The notes beneath the pieces were generated by a model. That model ran no database searches. It saw nothing but the letters and a program-made list of their open reading frames with translations, and was not told the origin of the DNA. The translations under genes were made by a program, and so were the position numbers. 64,000 bases of DNA from the NCBI RefSeq assembly GCF_002161765.1, contig NZ_NFIN01000012.1, positions 1 through 64,000 on the forward strand. Direction: 5' to 3'. Positions 42,137-51,666 of the stretch are shown piece after piece (position 1 is the first letter of the stretch; the number at the start of each line of letters is the position of its first letter). This DNA comes from Bacteroides sp. An322 (GTDB lineage: Bacteria; Bacteroidota; Bacteroidia; Bacteroidales; Bacteroidaceae).

Positions 42137-43430
42137 ATGGATTTATTCTACATTTGCGCGGTTAACGGTGCTGGCAGCAGGGGTTTCCTTACTTACCGTT
42201 GGTATTCTGAAAGAGAATTGGTGGGTAGGTATAGTGGGTGGAATTTTGTGTGTGGTGATGTTGTTTGTTTCTTATTGGATGCAGCAGCAGTTGCGAGAGA
42301 AAAGTTGGCTGATGTTGGAAGCCATTCGCAATCGGGATTATTCATTCCGTCTTCCGCTTTCTGGATTTTCGGGAGGTGAGCGAGTCTTGCAAGAAACGCT
42401 GAATCAGTTTGGTAACCTGATGGGGGAGCAAAAACAATTGATGGAACAGCGGGAGCGTTTTTATGAACAAATACTTTCGGTAGTCAGTTCAGGTATTGTT
42501 GTGTTTGATGAAAACCAAAGCATCGTACAAACCAACCCGGCAGCAGCACGTTTATTAGGACTCCCAATTCTCAGTACCTTGCGGCAGTTGGAACGTTATG
42601 GGTCTGATATTCCGCAATTGTTGCGTATGTTAAAAGCGGGGGAACGTTGTAATCTTCAATACACTACAGCGAAAGGTGAAGTGCAATTGTCGGTACATGC
42701 GACTGAAATGCAAGTGGGTGAGGAGACGGTCCGTATCCTTACTCTGAACGATATCCGTAACGAATTGGATGCAAAGGAATTGGATTCGTGGATTAAACTA
42801 ACGCGGGTCTTGACGCACGAAATCATGAATTCCATAGCTCCCATATCGTCGTTGAGCGAGACGTTCTTAAAGCGGAAAGACGTGATAGACAGTCCGATTT
42901 ATGAGGGTATCCGTGCGATACACGAGACATCTACCGGATTGATTTCTTTTGTCGACAGTTACCGGAAATTCTCTGCTTTGCAAAAGCCTTCGCCCGAACC
43001 TTTTTATTTGCTGGATTTGCTTTGCCAGATACAAGAGCTAAGTTTGATACCTGATAACATCTCGCTCACTTTGCAGATAGAGCCTTCCGAATTGATGTTG
43101 TATGCCGATCCGAACCTTATCCGGCAGGTGTTGATAAATATTTTGAAGAATGCGGTGCAATCCATTGGCGAGGTAAAAGGACGTATTCATGTGCGTGCTT
43201 ATAGTGCCTCGGATGAACATATCTTTATTTATATTAGTAACGATGGACCTACGATTCCAGAAGCGGAAGCCGAGCAGATTTTCGTGCCTTTCTTTACGAC
43301 CCGTGCAGGTGGAAGTGGTATCGGACTTTCGCTTTCCCGTCAGATTATGAAGCTTTCAAATGGTAGTATCAGTTTGCTCCGTGCAGGAACAAACGGTTGG
43401 AATACGACGTTCGTGCTGGAATTTGAATAA
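42126..43430 (+). CDS. sensor histidine kinase partner of the NtrC-type regulator
   Basis: 434 residues. Two close membrane helices (about 12-28 and 33-52) have almost no periplasmic loop, so it senses within the membrane or inside the cell. A PAS-like domain follows (about 112-205), then the phospho-acceptor region with H231 in LTHEIMNSIAPISS. The ATP-binding domain shows the N-box (LIRQVLINILKNAVQS), G1 (ISNDGPTIP) and G2 (TTRAGGSGIGLSLSRQI). Starting inside the regulator gene, it is almost certainly co-expressed with it. Confidence 0.93.
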   Translation: MGYKWIYSTFARLTVLAAGVSLLTVGILKENWWVGIVGGILCVVMLFVSYWMQQQLREKSWLMLEAIRNRDYSFRLPLSGFSGGERVLQETLNQFGNLMGEQKQLMEQRERFYEQILSVVSSGIVVFDENQSIVQTNPAAARLLGLPILSTLRQLERYGSDIPQLLRMLKAGERCNLQYTTAKGEVQLSVHATEMQVGEETVRILTLNDIRNELDAKELDSWIKLTRVLTHEIMNSIAPISSLSETFLKRKDVIDSPIYEGIRAIHETSTGLISFVDSYRKFSALQKPSPEPFYLLDLLCQIQELSLIPDNISLTLQIEPSELMLYADPNLIRQVLINILKNAVQSIGEVKGRIHVRAYSASDEHIFIYISNDGPTIPEAEAEQIFVPFFTTRAGGSGIGLSLSRQIMKLSNGSISLLRAGTNGWNTTFVLEFE

Positions 43431-43448
43431 GGAAATATAAGTGAATAT

Positions 43449-43494
43449 CCAGTCCTACCTAGGTAGTACTGCAGTACTACCCTAGTAAAACTGG
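43449..43494. terminator. palindrome between the kinase gene and the GH115 remnant
   Basis: GTAGTACTGCAGTACTAC (43463-43480) is an 18-base perfect palindrome, embedded in a longer imperfect inverted repeat (CCAGT...ACTGG ends). It separates two converging units. The lack of a T-run makes terminator function uncertain. Confidence 0.5.
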
Positions 43495-43516
43495 AGAAGG
43501 ATTGAGATGTATCTTG

Positions 43517-44582
43517 TTATTCGTCCTTAATGATTTGGCGTTGTCCTTCCACTACATGGTGCAATACTTTCATATTTTCTTCATCGTTGCCTTTACCCAT
43601 TGCCACATCACCGTCTCCACGCATGCCAATAGTAATGATATTATCGAAATTCTTATTCCGTTCCAAACCGTCACGGAAGAATTTGTCAAGGTTCTTCTTG
43701 TTGGTTGCATAATCCCACGCACCGACCTCTTTCCGGCGGTTGGTATATTCCTTGTGGGCACGCATCATGGGTTCGTGGTGTGAGGTACCCATGATAATTC
43801 CATATTGGTCTGCTATCACCGGATTCTGCGGGTCGTCTTCGTTAAATGCAGTAGCCCACATAGCTGGTCAAAAATAATTCGCTTTCAGGCGCAACAGAAG
43901 TTCGAATAAATGACTGTACATCTTCGAGTTCAGTCCTCCGAATTGAGCAGAAGCCCAGCCGCCGAATGAGGGCCATTCATCGTTGATAAAGATACCGCGG
44001 TATTTTACTTTTGGAGACGGTTGTATATATTTTCCGGCTTTGACATAAAGCGATTCGCTTTTGCGTACAGGTACATCTGCCCACCAATACCACGGGGATA
44101 CGCCTATTTTTTCAGAAATGTCGTAGATACCGTAGATTGTACCTCGTTTGTCGCTTCCGGCAACGACTAAATTCCCGTCTACAGTCTGTATCAGAAACGA
44201 TTCCCATTGTCCTTTAACAGCAGATACATCCAGTTTTCCTTCCGAAACCAATTGGTCAATCAGCGGGCTTTTCCCGATTGTTCCTATTAAGATAGTTGGG
44301 GTAGAAGAGGAGGTGTTTTTTTATTAATTGCGGTTCTGCGCCCGATACCATTCGAATATCGTTCACCAAGTCTCCTGCTGCACGAACGACTCCTTCCCAG
44401 TCTTCGGAAGAGACGCAAACGGCAGTCGCTTTGCCTTTGGCTGCTATGCAAAAAGCATCAGCCGATTTTTCATATTGAACGTATTGAGGTACCGGACTGA
44501 GCAAATCGGTCTTTACAGGCTCGCTCTTATCGGTACATCCTACTGCTAAAAAAATACTGAGGATAAAGAGAAGTTGTTTCAT
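43517..44582 (-). pseudogene. GH115 (alpha-glucuronidase-like) pseudogene, N-terminal part only
   Basis: Three reading-frame pieces match consecutive stretches of the intact GH115 gene at 46906-49473. Piece 1 (44582-44256) has a lipoprotein signal (LFILSIFLAVGCTDK). Its frame breaks at a 7-A run (44316-44322, minus strand); with 6 A the frame continues into ILIGTIGKSPLIDQLVSEGK and piece 2. Piece 2 holds GTIYGIYDISEKIGVSPWYWW. A TGA replaces the Trp of the family's F/L-W-P-A-M-W motif between pieces 2 and 3. Piece 3 has ITIGMRGDGDVAMG and stops after RQIIKDE. Some 500 C-terminal residues, including much of the catalytic region, are gone. Confidence 0.9.
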
Positions 44583-44727
44583 TATTTGATACTATTAAAA
44601 GGTTAATTCCGCCAACGGGTAGAGAGAATAAAAATGAATCGTTTCATGGATAAAGATTTAGAGCTATGTGTTTGTTGATTGTGGATATCAGAAGTAAGGA
44701 AGAGAAGTCGTATTTTATTGAGGTTGT

Positions 44728-44779
44728 AGGAGTTAAAAGCCAATGCTTTTTATAATAGAACTATTGGCTTTTAACTCCT
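44728..44779. terminator. hairpin downstream of the GH43 gene
   Basis: AGGAGTTAAAAGCCAAT (44728-44744) pairs perfectly with ATTGGCTTTTAACTCCT (44763-44779). It lies 22 bases past the GH43 stop (minus strand) and probably marks the end of the active xylan operon. Short direct repeats TTCTTCATTCTTAA follow at about 44785-44815. The remaining 44583-44727 shows nothing. Confidence 0.65.
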
Positions 44780-44800
44780 CTAACTCTTAATTCTTCATTC

Positions 44801-46873
44801 TTAATTCTTCATTACTACCGTGTACGTCTTCACCATACCGTTGTAATCGAATTTCACGATAGCTTTGCCGTCTTGGGCTTCTGGCTGGGTGATTTCGATT
44901 TTTACATTCGGGTTGTTCGATGAAGCGGTGAACTGTGGAATAGCAGTTGTTCCGGCAGGAAGGGTATAAGTTGCTTCATATTGGTCGTAACCTGTATAAC
45001 CGTTGGCATTGGTTGAGCGGACAGGAATTGTCGGAAGTTCGATTTCCTGACCATCTGCTTGAATGCTGACTGTCGGTGCAGCCGGATAAACCAAGCTATT
45101 CTTATCGGCACTGAATCCCAATCCCTGCAAAGTGCATACTTGACCTTCAGCATCGCTTTCGGCAACAAGATAAATGGCATGTTTCTTGTCTAAAGCCTTC
45201 ACCGCATCGGTTACATCAATGGTGTATTTCGAAACTTCGCCCTTATTTGAACCGGCAGGAACTGTAATTTCACCGATTTTCTTGCCTTTCCATACTTCGT
45301 TGTCCCACGGACCGTCTATCCATACATTTATTTTGAATGCGGCATCGGTTTGTGCTGTTAAGAAGAGGTTGAAATACGTTTTGTCATAATTCTTGGCTCC
45401 GGCAAACGGTTTCAGTCCCTTCTGAGCTTGCTCCAATCCTCCGAATCCGAAGTATTTGTAGCCGATGATGTCACCCGGATTGACGTTGATAGGCATATCA
45501 TTGCTCCAAATGTCCCATGAATCCTGTTGGCTGCCTACGTTTGACAAATAGCAAGCATAACCGGCAGAATAGTATTTATACGGGTCCATACCGAAGATTT
45601 GGAAACCTTCTGAAGTTACTTCTGCACCTGTGTAGGTATCGCCGTTGCTGGCTTTGGCTTGCCAAATGCTGTCGGGAGCGTATGGGTCGTAACCGGAAAT
45701 AGTTACTTTTCCGCCTTCTGCTACGGGTGTTTCATCCCATTGGATGATGACAGGGGCTACCATTGCCTGACGGGCAAAACCGAAACCACGTGGCGGGCGA
45801 TGATAGAATACATACCATTGGCCGTTGATTTCCTGCAGGCTGCCGTGGGTGTTGTGTGCGGCATTGGTAGCCTGTAATTTGCTTCCGTCTTCGTTCAGTA
45901 CGATACCGCGTGAGTCTACCAATACGCCTCCGCTGCGCCACGGACCTAACGGGCTATCGCCGAAAGCATAACGTAAAGTTGAATTGGTGCTTCCCAATCC
46001 ATAATCCGGTCCCGAATAGCCTGAGAATATCATCACATATTTATTGCCTACCTGGCGGATAGACGATGCTTCGAAGAAATTGAAATCTTCGGGTTTCTGT
46101 TCTTTATACAGTGCCGGATATTTAGTTCCTTTCGGGTCACGTATTTCGCCGTATCTGGCACTGGCTGGGATGAAATAAGGAATGATTTTCGTACCCGGAC
46201 GTACTGAATACATTGTATTTTGGTCCAGTTGGGCAGCCGATGAATGTTGGAAGCCCCAGAATCCGTAGGCACGGAATCCGATTTCATAATCCGGGTCTTT
46301 CGGATCGGTAATGTTTTCTACAAAGATAGAGGGGTCAAAGCCCAAGATGCTTCCTTCTACGGTACGTGTTCCGTCCTCGTTCAGATTGACCGGAGTGAAA
46401 GGACCGTCCGGGCGGCTTCCTTTACACACCATGGCTTCGCGGTTAGCTCCGCGGCTGTGTGGGTATAGGTAATATTCCTTTGTCCCGTCTTTTTTCTTGA
46501 TTTCTACCAAGTCTGGTGCATACATCACGTCCCATTGGTCCTCTATTTGGTAAGTGAATATCGCACCTTCGTCACGCCAGTCGGTCAAGTCTTCTACCGG
46601 TGCCGACCACATACGGATGTCTGCACCACAATAGCTGTCATAGCGCAAATCGTGCGAACCGATGATGTAGGCACGGAATTTGCCCGGATTGTCAGGGTCT
46701 TCAAACACGCGGGGCTCTCCATCGGGAAGATGTTCCCAAAGCGGAAGATACGGATTTCCTGTTCCCATCAGTTGTGGGTCGAGTGTCTCTTGTGATGAAC
46801 TTCCACACGAGGTAGTGAGGGTTAGTCCGAAAGCGAAAGCCAATACTGCTTTCATGGGATAAAATTTCTTCAT
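44801..46873 (-). CDS. GH43-family glycosidase lipoprotein with C-terminal binding module
   Basis: GH43 enzymes are inverting arabinofuranosidases or xylosidases that trim xylan side chains or oligosaccharides. Start 46873 (MKKFYPMKAVLAFAFGLTLTTSCGSS) gives a lipobox Cys. The five-blade propeller opens GNPYLPLWEHLPDGEPRVFEDPD in two pieces; candidate catalytic residues are the Asp in RVFEDPD, the Asp in VMYAPDLVE and the Glu in NFFEASSIRQV. From about residue 420 a beta-sandwich module resembling CBM6 follows. It ends with a short domain (about 610-690). GH43 subfamily and linkage are not decidable by eye. It lies 32 bases from GH115. Confidence 0.85.
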   Translation of the reverse strand: MKKFYPMKAVLAFAFGLTLTTSCGSSSQETLDPQLMGTGNPYLPLWEHLPDGEPRVFEDPDNPGKFRAYIIGSHDLRYDSYCGADIRMWSAPVEDLTDWRDEGAIFTYQIEDQWDVMYAPDLVEIKKKDGTKEYYLYPHSRGANREAMVCKGSRPDGPFTPVNLNEDGTRTVEGSILGFDPSIFVENITDPKDPDYEIGFRAYGFWGFQHSSAAQLDQNTMYSVRPGTKIIPYFIPASARYGEIRDPKGTKYPALYKEQKPEDFNFFEASSIRQVGNKYVMIFSGYSGPDYGLGSTNSTLRYAFGDSPLGPWRSGGVLVDSRGIVLNEDGSKLQATNAAHNTHGSLQEINGQWYVFYHRPPRGFGFARQAMVAPVIIQWDETPVAEGGKVTISGYDPYAPDSIWQAKASNGDTYTGAEVTSEGFQIFGMDPYKYYSAGYACYLSNVGSQQDSWDIWSNDMPINVNPGDIIGYKYFGFGGLEQAQKGLKPFAGAKNYDKTYFNLFLTAQTDAAFKINVWIDGPWDNEVWKGKKIGEITVPAGSNKGEVSKYTIDVTDAVKALDKKHAIYLVAESDAEGQVCTLQGLGFSADKNSLVYPAAPTVSIQADGQEIELPTIPVRSTNANGYTGYDQYEATYTLPAGTTAIPQFTASSNNPNVKIEITQPEAQDGKAIVKFDYNGMVKTYTVVMKN

Positions 46874-46905
46874 ATTTATAAAAGGTTTAAATTTATGCTT
46901 ACTAA

Positions 46906-49473
46906 TTATTTCCGTGTACAAGGCGATTCTTCTCCAAACAAGTATGACGGTTCATAGCCTCCGTAGTCAACTACGATTTTTTCGAGGACAATGCCTGGGT
47001 CTTTCGGTTCGAAATTCAGTGTATAAGTGCCGTCTGCCGATTCTGGAAGTTTCATCCGTACAGTCTTTTCTACTACGCGGCGGGCTACGGTCGGATAGTA
47101 AATGCTGTAGATGTTTTCCGGGTCTTCGTTCAAGTTATGGTTGAAGTTGATAGCTTCTTCCTGTCCTCCTTCAAATCCGATGTTGTATGTATGTCCGGTT
47201 TGGTTGTGGAAGGCAAGGGTTGATTTCACGATAACATGTACGGTTACCGAATCCGTTTTTTCAGGGATTTGCAGTTTATATGACAACGATGCTCCGTCTG
47301 TCGGAACAGTATAAGGCATCAATATCATGGCGCTTAATGTACGTCCCATGTACGGCAATACCGTCCATTGGGCTTCTGCTGCATCGGTACGGGCAAAGTA
47401 ATGTTCGGCTTCCATTGCTACATAACCGTCCTTTCCGGTAAAGACATAGTTGCCTATGGCTTGTTCCGGTTGGTCTATCCGGTGGATTTCGGGCAACTTA
47501 TCGGCTGGGAAATTGTCGTTCCACGAGGTATATCCGATGTGTTTCTGTGTCATCATGCCGTTCCATTTGCCGTTTGCCATGGTGTGGTTATAGTCGTCAC
47601 ACAATTGTTTGTCCCTTGCAAAAGCTTTTTCCACTTTGTCTGCCCATTCGTTGGCTGCCGGATTTCCTTCAGCATATAGTTTCAGATTCATTGCCTGTGC
47701 GTAATACATTTCGTGCAGGTTTGCCATAGCTTGAACGGGGAAGAGAATCAGTTGCTTATACGCATCGCGGTATTCCGGTTTCAGGCTGATGTATTGTCTG
47801 AGGGCTTCTGCTTCCAGTTGGGCATAGTCGCCAACCACCTGACGCCATTCACCCGTTTCTAGATTATATACGGTGCGGTCCAGCATTTCGGCTGTGCTTC
47901 TTCCGTTGTATTTGCAGCAGAGGTTCAAGATGCGGGTAGCTTCGTCTGCCTGGTCTTCGCCAAAGGCAGCTGCACAGAATTGGCGGGTATGTCCCAACAG
48001 GTTTTCTGCATTATAGGTTTTCGGATTCCAAGCCATATCCAGGAAAAGGGTAATCGGATATTCCATCGGCTTCAGGTCGCCCACGTTCAATATCCAAAGT
48101 TTGTCTACTCCGTAGTCGTAAGTCAGTTGCAGTTGTTCCCACATATTCTGTATCGGAGTTGCGTTGAGCCATTTCGAGTTACGGGGAGCACCTACATAGT
48201 CTACATGGTAATACATGCCCCATCCGCCCGGATGTTTACGTTCTTCGGCATTCGGCAGACGGCGTATATCGCCCCAGTTGTCATCACATAACAGCAAAAT
48301 CACATCATCGGGCACGCGCAGTCCGCGGTCATAATATTCCAATACCTCTTTATATAAAGCCCATACCTGAGGCGTTTCCTTAGCCGGACGTCCGGTCACT
48401 TCTTTGATAATCCGGCGTTGGTTTTTGAAAATATCCTCCATAAGCTTTTTGTTTTTCTCGAATTGGGGAACATATTCATGGTCTTTTCCTTCTTCGCCTC
48501 CCATGGCTGCATCACCGTCGCCACGCATACCGATAGTTACCACATCTCTAGTCCCTTTCATGCGTTCAATACCTTCGCGGAAGAAACGGTTCAGTCCTTC
48601 CGGATTGGTTGCATAGTTCCATGCGCCGTATTTATCACGGTTCCGGGCATATTCCTGATGATTCCGTGCCATGGGTTCGTGGTGTGAAGTACCGATGCTG
48701 ATGCCCATTTCGTCTGCGGTTTTTCCGTTCTCAAGGTCATCTGCATAAAATGCCCATCCCCACATAGCGGGCCATAAGAAATTACCTTTCAGACGAAGTA
48801 TCAGTTCAAATACTTGTTTATAGAAACGGTGGTCGCCATAATTGGTTCCGTAAGTGTTTTTTACCCAGCCGGTCAGGCAAGGAGCTTCATCGTTCAGGAA
48901 AATACCACGGTATTTCACGGCAGGTTCTCCGTCGGTATAAGTTCCGGTTTGTGCATAGACTTGGGTTTGTTTGGCGGTCGGTACATCCATCCACCAGTAC
49001 CAGGGTGATACTCCCATTTGTTCCGATAACTCATAGATACCGTATATGGTGCCTCGCATGTCACTTCCGGCAATTACCAAAGCTCGTTCGATACCTTCCA
49101 AAGGTTGGTCGATAACTTGAATGATGTATTTTTCGTTTTTCCCTTCCAATTCTTTCTTATTCAGTTTGCCTGTTTTAAACAGTTTTTGAATGTAGGGCGA
49201 TTGGGTACTTCCGACTAAGATGTACGTCTTGTCCGTCGGGGAGTTTACCGCTTCGGCTTTGGTGCCGGATACGCGGAGGAAGTCTTCTCGTAAGGTCTCT
49301 ACAGCAATCAGAATACCTTTTTCTTCGTTGCTGTCTACCAGAATCGGGCAAGGCTTCCCGTTGTCTACAATAGGAAAACCTGCATCTGTTCGGCTAAATA
49401 CAATAAACGGTTCTGCCGCGTATGTGCAGCAAAAAACGAGTAAAAACAAAAATGAGATGCTTAGTTTTTTCAT
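46906..49473 (-). CDS. GH115 xylan alpha-1,2-glucuronidase
   Basis: GH115 removes (4-O-methyl-)glucuronic acid side chains from polymeric glucuronoxylan. I start at 49473 (MKKLSISFLFLLVFCCTYAAEP, a signal peptide); the 30 upstream residues are unlikely. Family marks: GTIYGIYELSEQMGVSPWYWWMDVP (in two parts), KYRGIFLNDEAPCLTGW, LKGNFLWPAMWGWAFYADD, GTSHHEPM, VTIGMRGDGDAAMGG and LLCDDNWGDIRRLP; then a helical domain and a C-terminal beta domain. About 855 residues, full length. A -7-like TATCTTTG lies at 49504-49497. Confidence 0.93.
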   Translation of the reverse strand: MKKLSISFLFLLVFCCTYAAEPFIVFSRTDAGFPIVDNGKPCPILVDSNEEKGILIAVETLREDFLRVSGTKAEAVNSPTDKTYILVGSTQSPYIQKLFKTGKLNKKELEGKNEKYIIQVIDQPLEGIERALVIAGSDMRGTIYGIYELSEQMGVSPWYWWMDVPTAKQTQVYAQTGTYTDGEPAVKYRGIFLNDEAPCLTGWVKNTYGTNYGDHRFYKQVFELILRLKGNFLWPAMWGWAFYADDLENGKTADEMGISIGTSHHEPMARNHQEYARNRDKYGAWNYATNPEGLNRFFREGIERMKGTRDVVTIGMRGDGDAAMGGEEGKDHEYVPQFEKNKKLMEDIFKNQRRIIKEVTGRPAKETPQVWALYKEVLEYYDRGLRVPDDVILLLCDDNWGDIRRLPNAEERKHPGGWGMYYHVDYVGAPRNSKWLNATPIQNMWEQLQLTYDYGVDKLWILNVGDLKPMEYPITLFLDMAWNPKTYNAENLLGHTRQFCAAAFGEDQADEATRILNLCCKYNGRSTAEMLDRTVYNLETGEWRQVVGDYAQLEAEALRQYISLKPEYRDAYKQLILFPVQAMANLHEMYYAQAMNLKLYAEGNPAANEWADKVEKAFARDKQLCDDYNHTMANGKWNGMMTQKHIGYTSWNDNFPADKLPEIHRIDQPEQAIGNYVFTGKDGYVAMEAEHYFARTDAAEAQWTVLPYMGRTLSAMILMPYTVPTDGASLSYKLQIPEKTDSVTVHVIVKSTLAFHNQTGHTYNIGFEGGQEEAINFNHNLNEDPENIYSIYYPTVARRVVEKTVRMKLPESADGTYTLNFEPKDPGIVLEKIVVDYGGYEPSYLFGEESPCTRK

Positions 49474-49496
49474 GGTTATTGTTTTTAAGTTTACGG

Positions 49497-49504
49497 CAAA
49501 GATA
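49497..49504 (-). promoter_or_regulatory. candidate -7 element before GH115
   Basis: TATCTTTG on the minus strand, 23 bases before the GH115 ATG. No -33 match at 19-21 bases, so at most a weak internal promoter. Confidence 0.4.
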
Positions 49505-49632
49505 CAAAGAGAAAGCGTTTTTCCCGTTAACGTATGTATCAGAATCGTTTCATTTTGTTGCATGAAAAATCAGCCATACCTTTTTTACGTGTTTTTTTGT
49601 AATGGAAGATAGAGCTTCCCTAAGATGGGATG

Positions 49633-51561
49633 TTATTCTAATATTACTTGTTTGATAATAAACGGTTTATTTCCCATTGACCAAAAACCAATAATATATA
49701 GGTGTGATGGATTAATGGAAGCACCTGTTTGGTCTTTCATATTATGTAAGTCAATTACAATGCGACGTGAGTTGCCGAAATCATACGTTGCGGGATTGCT
49801 CCAATAATTGTTTTTGTCAAATAATCTAAAGGAAATGTCACTATCATTGTCACTTCCTAATTCTACAGTTAATGTTTTATATTTTGACAAGTCTAATCCG
49901 TTGGCATATTCCCAGCCTCCAAAACCATATTGACCGGTAGTTAATGTGTGGCTTTCTTCATCAAAAGTGCCTTGTTCCCAAATACTGGGATTAAACATGG
50001 ATTCAGTCAAAGGGAAAGGAGTAATGACATTAACATTCAGTTTTAAGGTTTTTTCTTCATTTTGTTCTGAAGTATAACTTATGGTTACTGTGGCTGTCCC
50101 GATTTTCTTTGCATGCATTTCTCCTGATTTTTTTATTTCGAGTATATCGGGATTGCTACTTTGTATGTTCGATTGAATGGTTACTGGTCGGCTGCTGCCA
50201 TCTGCATATAAAGCATTTACAATAGCATACTGACTGTCTCCCATACGTATGTCTAATTCATTACCTGTGATTCCTGTTAGTGTTAAGCCTATCAGTTCTC
50301 CTTGTATAGGTGCTTCACCTGCATATTCTAATAGCCAATGGTAAACAGGCCACGGACAAGCCTCTGGGTCGTTAAGGAAGGTATAAGCACCTTCAGTGCC
50401 AGGAGTGTCTGCAAAATTTATAAGTAAATGTGTACTTGTAAAAATCATCCAACTTACGTTCCCTGTATTATCGGCAATGTATTTGAAATTAGCTCCGAAA
50501 CCAATTCCGCCTGTTACGCCCGTAATGCTTTTTCCCCATGAGGAGTCATACTTGGCAGGTGCCCAGTCCATTTCTGTCACCATGATGGGCGCGAAATTTG
50601 CGACCGGTATTACCTGAGCGTCCCAGCCGCGCTGGAAGCCTTCATATCCGCCTCCCATTACACCGCCAAGTTCTGCACTAGGTTCTTCAGCGTCACTCCC
50701 ATACCAGCCAGGATATACGTGTACAGCATATCCAATATTATCACCTTTTATTGGATAAGTGGCATATCCGCTATACGACGATTGATAAGCGAGTCCCGGT
50801 ACCCAAATGATGTTGTCCGCCCCGTTGTTGCGAATTACGTCCACCACGCTTTGGAAAAATGTATTCATGCTTTCGAATTGTGGCAGGGTCGAACTACCGG
50901 TTGAGCCGTCAGTTCCTACGATGTTAATGGGCTCGTTGGCAAGTTCGAACATGACACCCCAGTTGCCTTTCAGCTTAGGATGGCTCGACACGATGTCCCA
51001 TACCTCTATTAGGAACGTATTGTAGTCATCGCCTACCCGTATTACCTCTGGGCAGACTCCGGGCGGACGCATTACCACGTACAATCCCTTGCTGTTGGCA
51101 TATTCTACCATGGGGATAAATACTTCGTCCAGGTATTTCTTGAAGCGTTCGGAAGAAAAACGCTCGTGCCCTTCATAGCGCACTGACTCTTGGTCGGGGT
51201 CATCACTCCAATAGGGGTCCATGTGCATTCGGATGAAATCCATTCGCCAGCCGGCTTTTTCCATTCCGTCTATTTGCCTTTTATTGTATGAAAGGCATCC
51301 AGCTATATCGTAGTTATCCCATGCATTTTGATTGAAGTACGGACTGAATGTCATTCCATATCCGTGGAGGTTTACAGTTTCGCCCGCTTCGTTGTGCAGA
51401 TACTTGCCGCTTATGTACAGTCTCGGCATCACCTGCTCTATCGGTTCTTCGGGTTCAGGGGGTATTGGATTTTCGCTTTGTGTTACTGTATCGTCAGAAC
51501 AAGCTGTAAAACATATACTGCATAACAATACCCATAAATAGGTAATAAAATATTTTTTCAT
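49633..51561 (-). CDS. GH5-family endo-glycanase lipoprotein with Big-like domain
   Basis: 642 residues. The lipoprotein signal ends ICFTACSDD. The GH5 (beta/alpha)8 barrel spans about 50-390: VNLHGYGMTFSPYF, FIRMHMDPYW, FELANEPINI with the acid/base Glu near 207, and MVTEMDWAP with the nucleophile Glu near 329. A bacterial Ig-like domain 2 (about 420-505) and a C-terminal beta-sandwich (about 510-642, possible binding module) follow. Bacteroides xylan loci contain GH5_21 endo-xylanases, so xylan is a reasonable substrate, but the subfamily is not proven. A terminator-like hairpin lies between it and GH10. Confidence 0.85.
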   Translation of the reverse strand: MKKYFITYLWVLLCSICFTACSDDTVTQSENPIPPEPEEPIEQVMPRLYISGKYLHNEAGETVNLHGYGMTFSPYFNQNAWDNYDIAGCLSYNKRQIDGMEKAGWRMDFIRMHMDPYWSDDPDQESVRYEGHERFSSERFKKYLDEVFIPMVEYANSKGLYVVMRPPGVCPEVIRVGDDYNTFLIEVWDIVSSHPKLKGNWGVMFELANEPINIVGTDGSTGSSTLPQFESMNTFFQSVVDVIRNNGADNIIWVPGLAYQSSYSGYATYPIKGDNIGYAVHVYPGWYGSDAEEPSAELGGVMGGGYEGFQRGWDAQVIPVANFAPIMVTEMDWAPAKYDSSWGKSITGVTGGIGFGANFKYIADNTGNVSWMIFTSTHLLINFADTPGTEGAYTFLNDPEACPWPVYHWLLEYAGEAPIQGELIGLTLTGITGNELDIRMGDSQYAIVNALYADGSSRPVTIQSNIQSSNPDILEIKKSGEMHAKKIGTATVTISYTSEQNEEKTLKLNVNVITPFPLTESMFNPSIWEQGTFDEESHTLTTGQYGFGGWEYANGLDLSKYKTLTVELGSDNDSDISFRLFDKNNYWSNPATYDFGNSRRIVIDLHNMKDQTGASINPSHLYIIGFWSMGNKPFIIKQVILE

Positions 51562-51590
51562 TTTTCAATAAGTAAAATAATTGTCAAGAT

Positions 51591-51646
51591 AAAAAATCCC
51601 CCTTTCTATCACCCCAAAATGGACATGACAGAAAGGGGGAATTTTT
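51591..51646 (-). terminator. intra-operon terminator between GH10 and GH5
   Basis: A GC-rich stem (AGAAAGGGGGAATTTTT paired with AAAAAATCCCCCTTTCT, one mismatch) lies 21 bases after the GH10 stop and is followed on the minus strand by TTTTTT. It has the form of an intrinsic terminator and probably lowers expression of the distal enzymes. Confidence 0.75.
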
Positions 51647-51666
51647 ACATTCTATTGTGTAGAATT

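Noticed and set aside
43862-43870. Selenocysteine or recoded TGA in the GH115 remnant
   Set aside because: The codon replaces a conserved Trp, and the same gene has a frameshift and a 3' truncation, so simple decay explains it.
44316-44322. Programmed frameshifting at the A7 run
   Set aside because: No benefit is possible because the downstream frame contains a stop and the gene lacks its C-terminal half.
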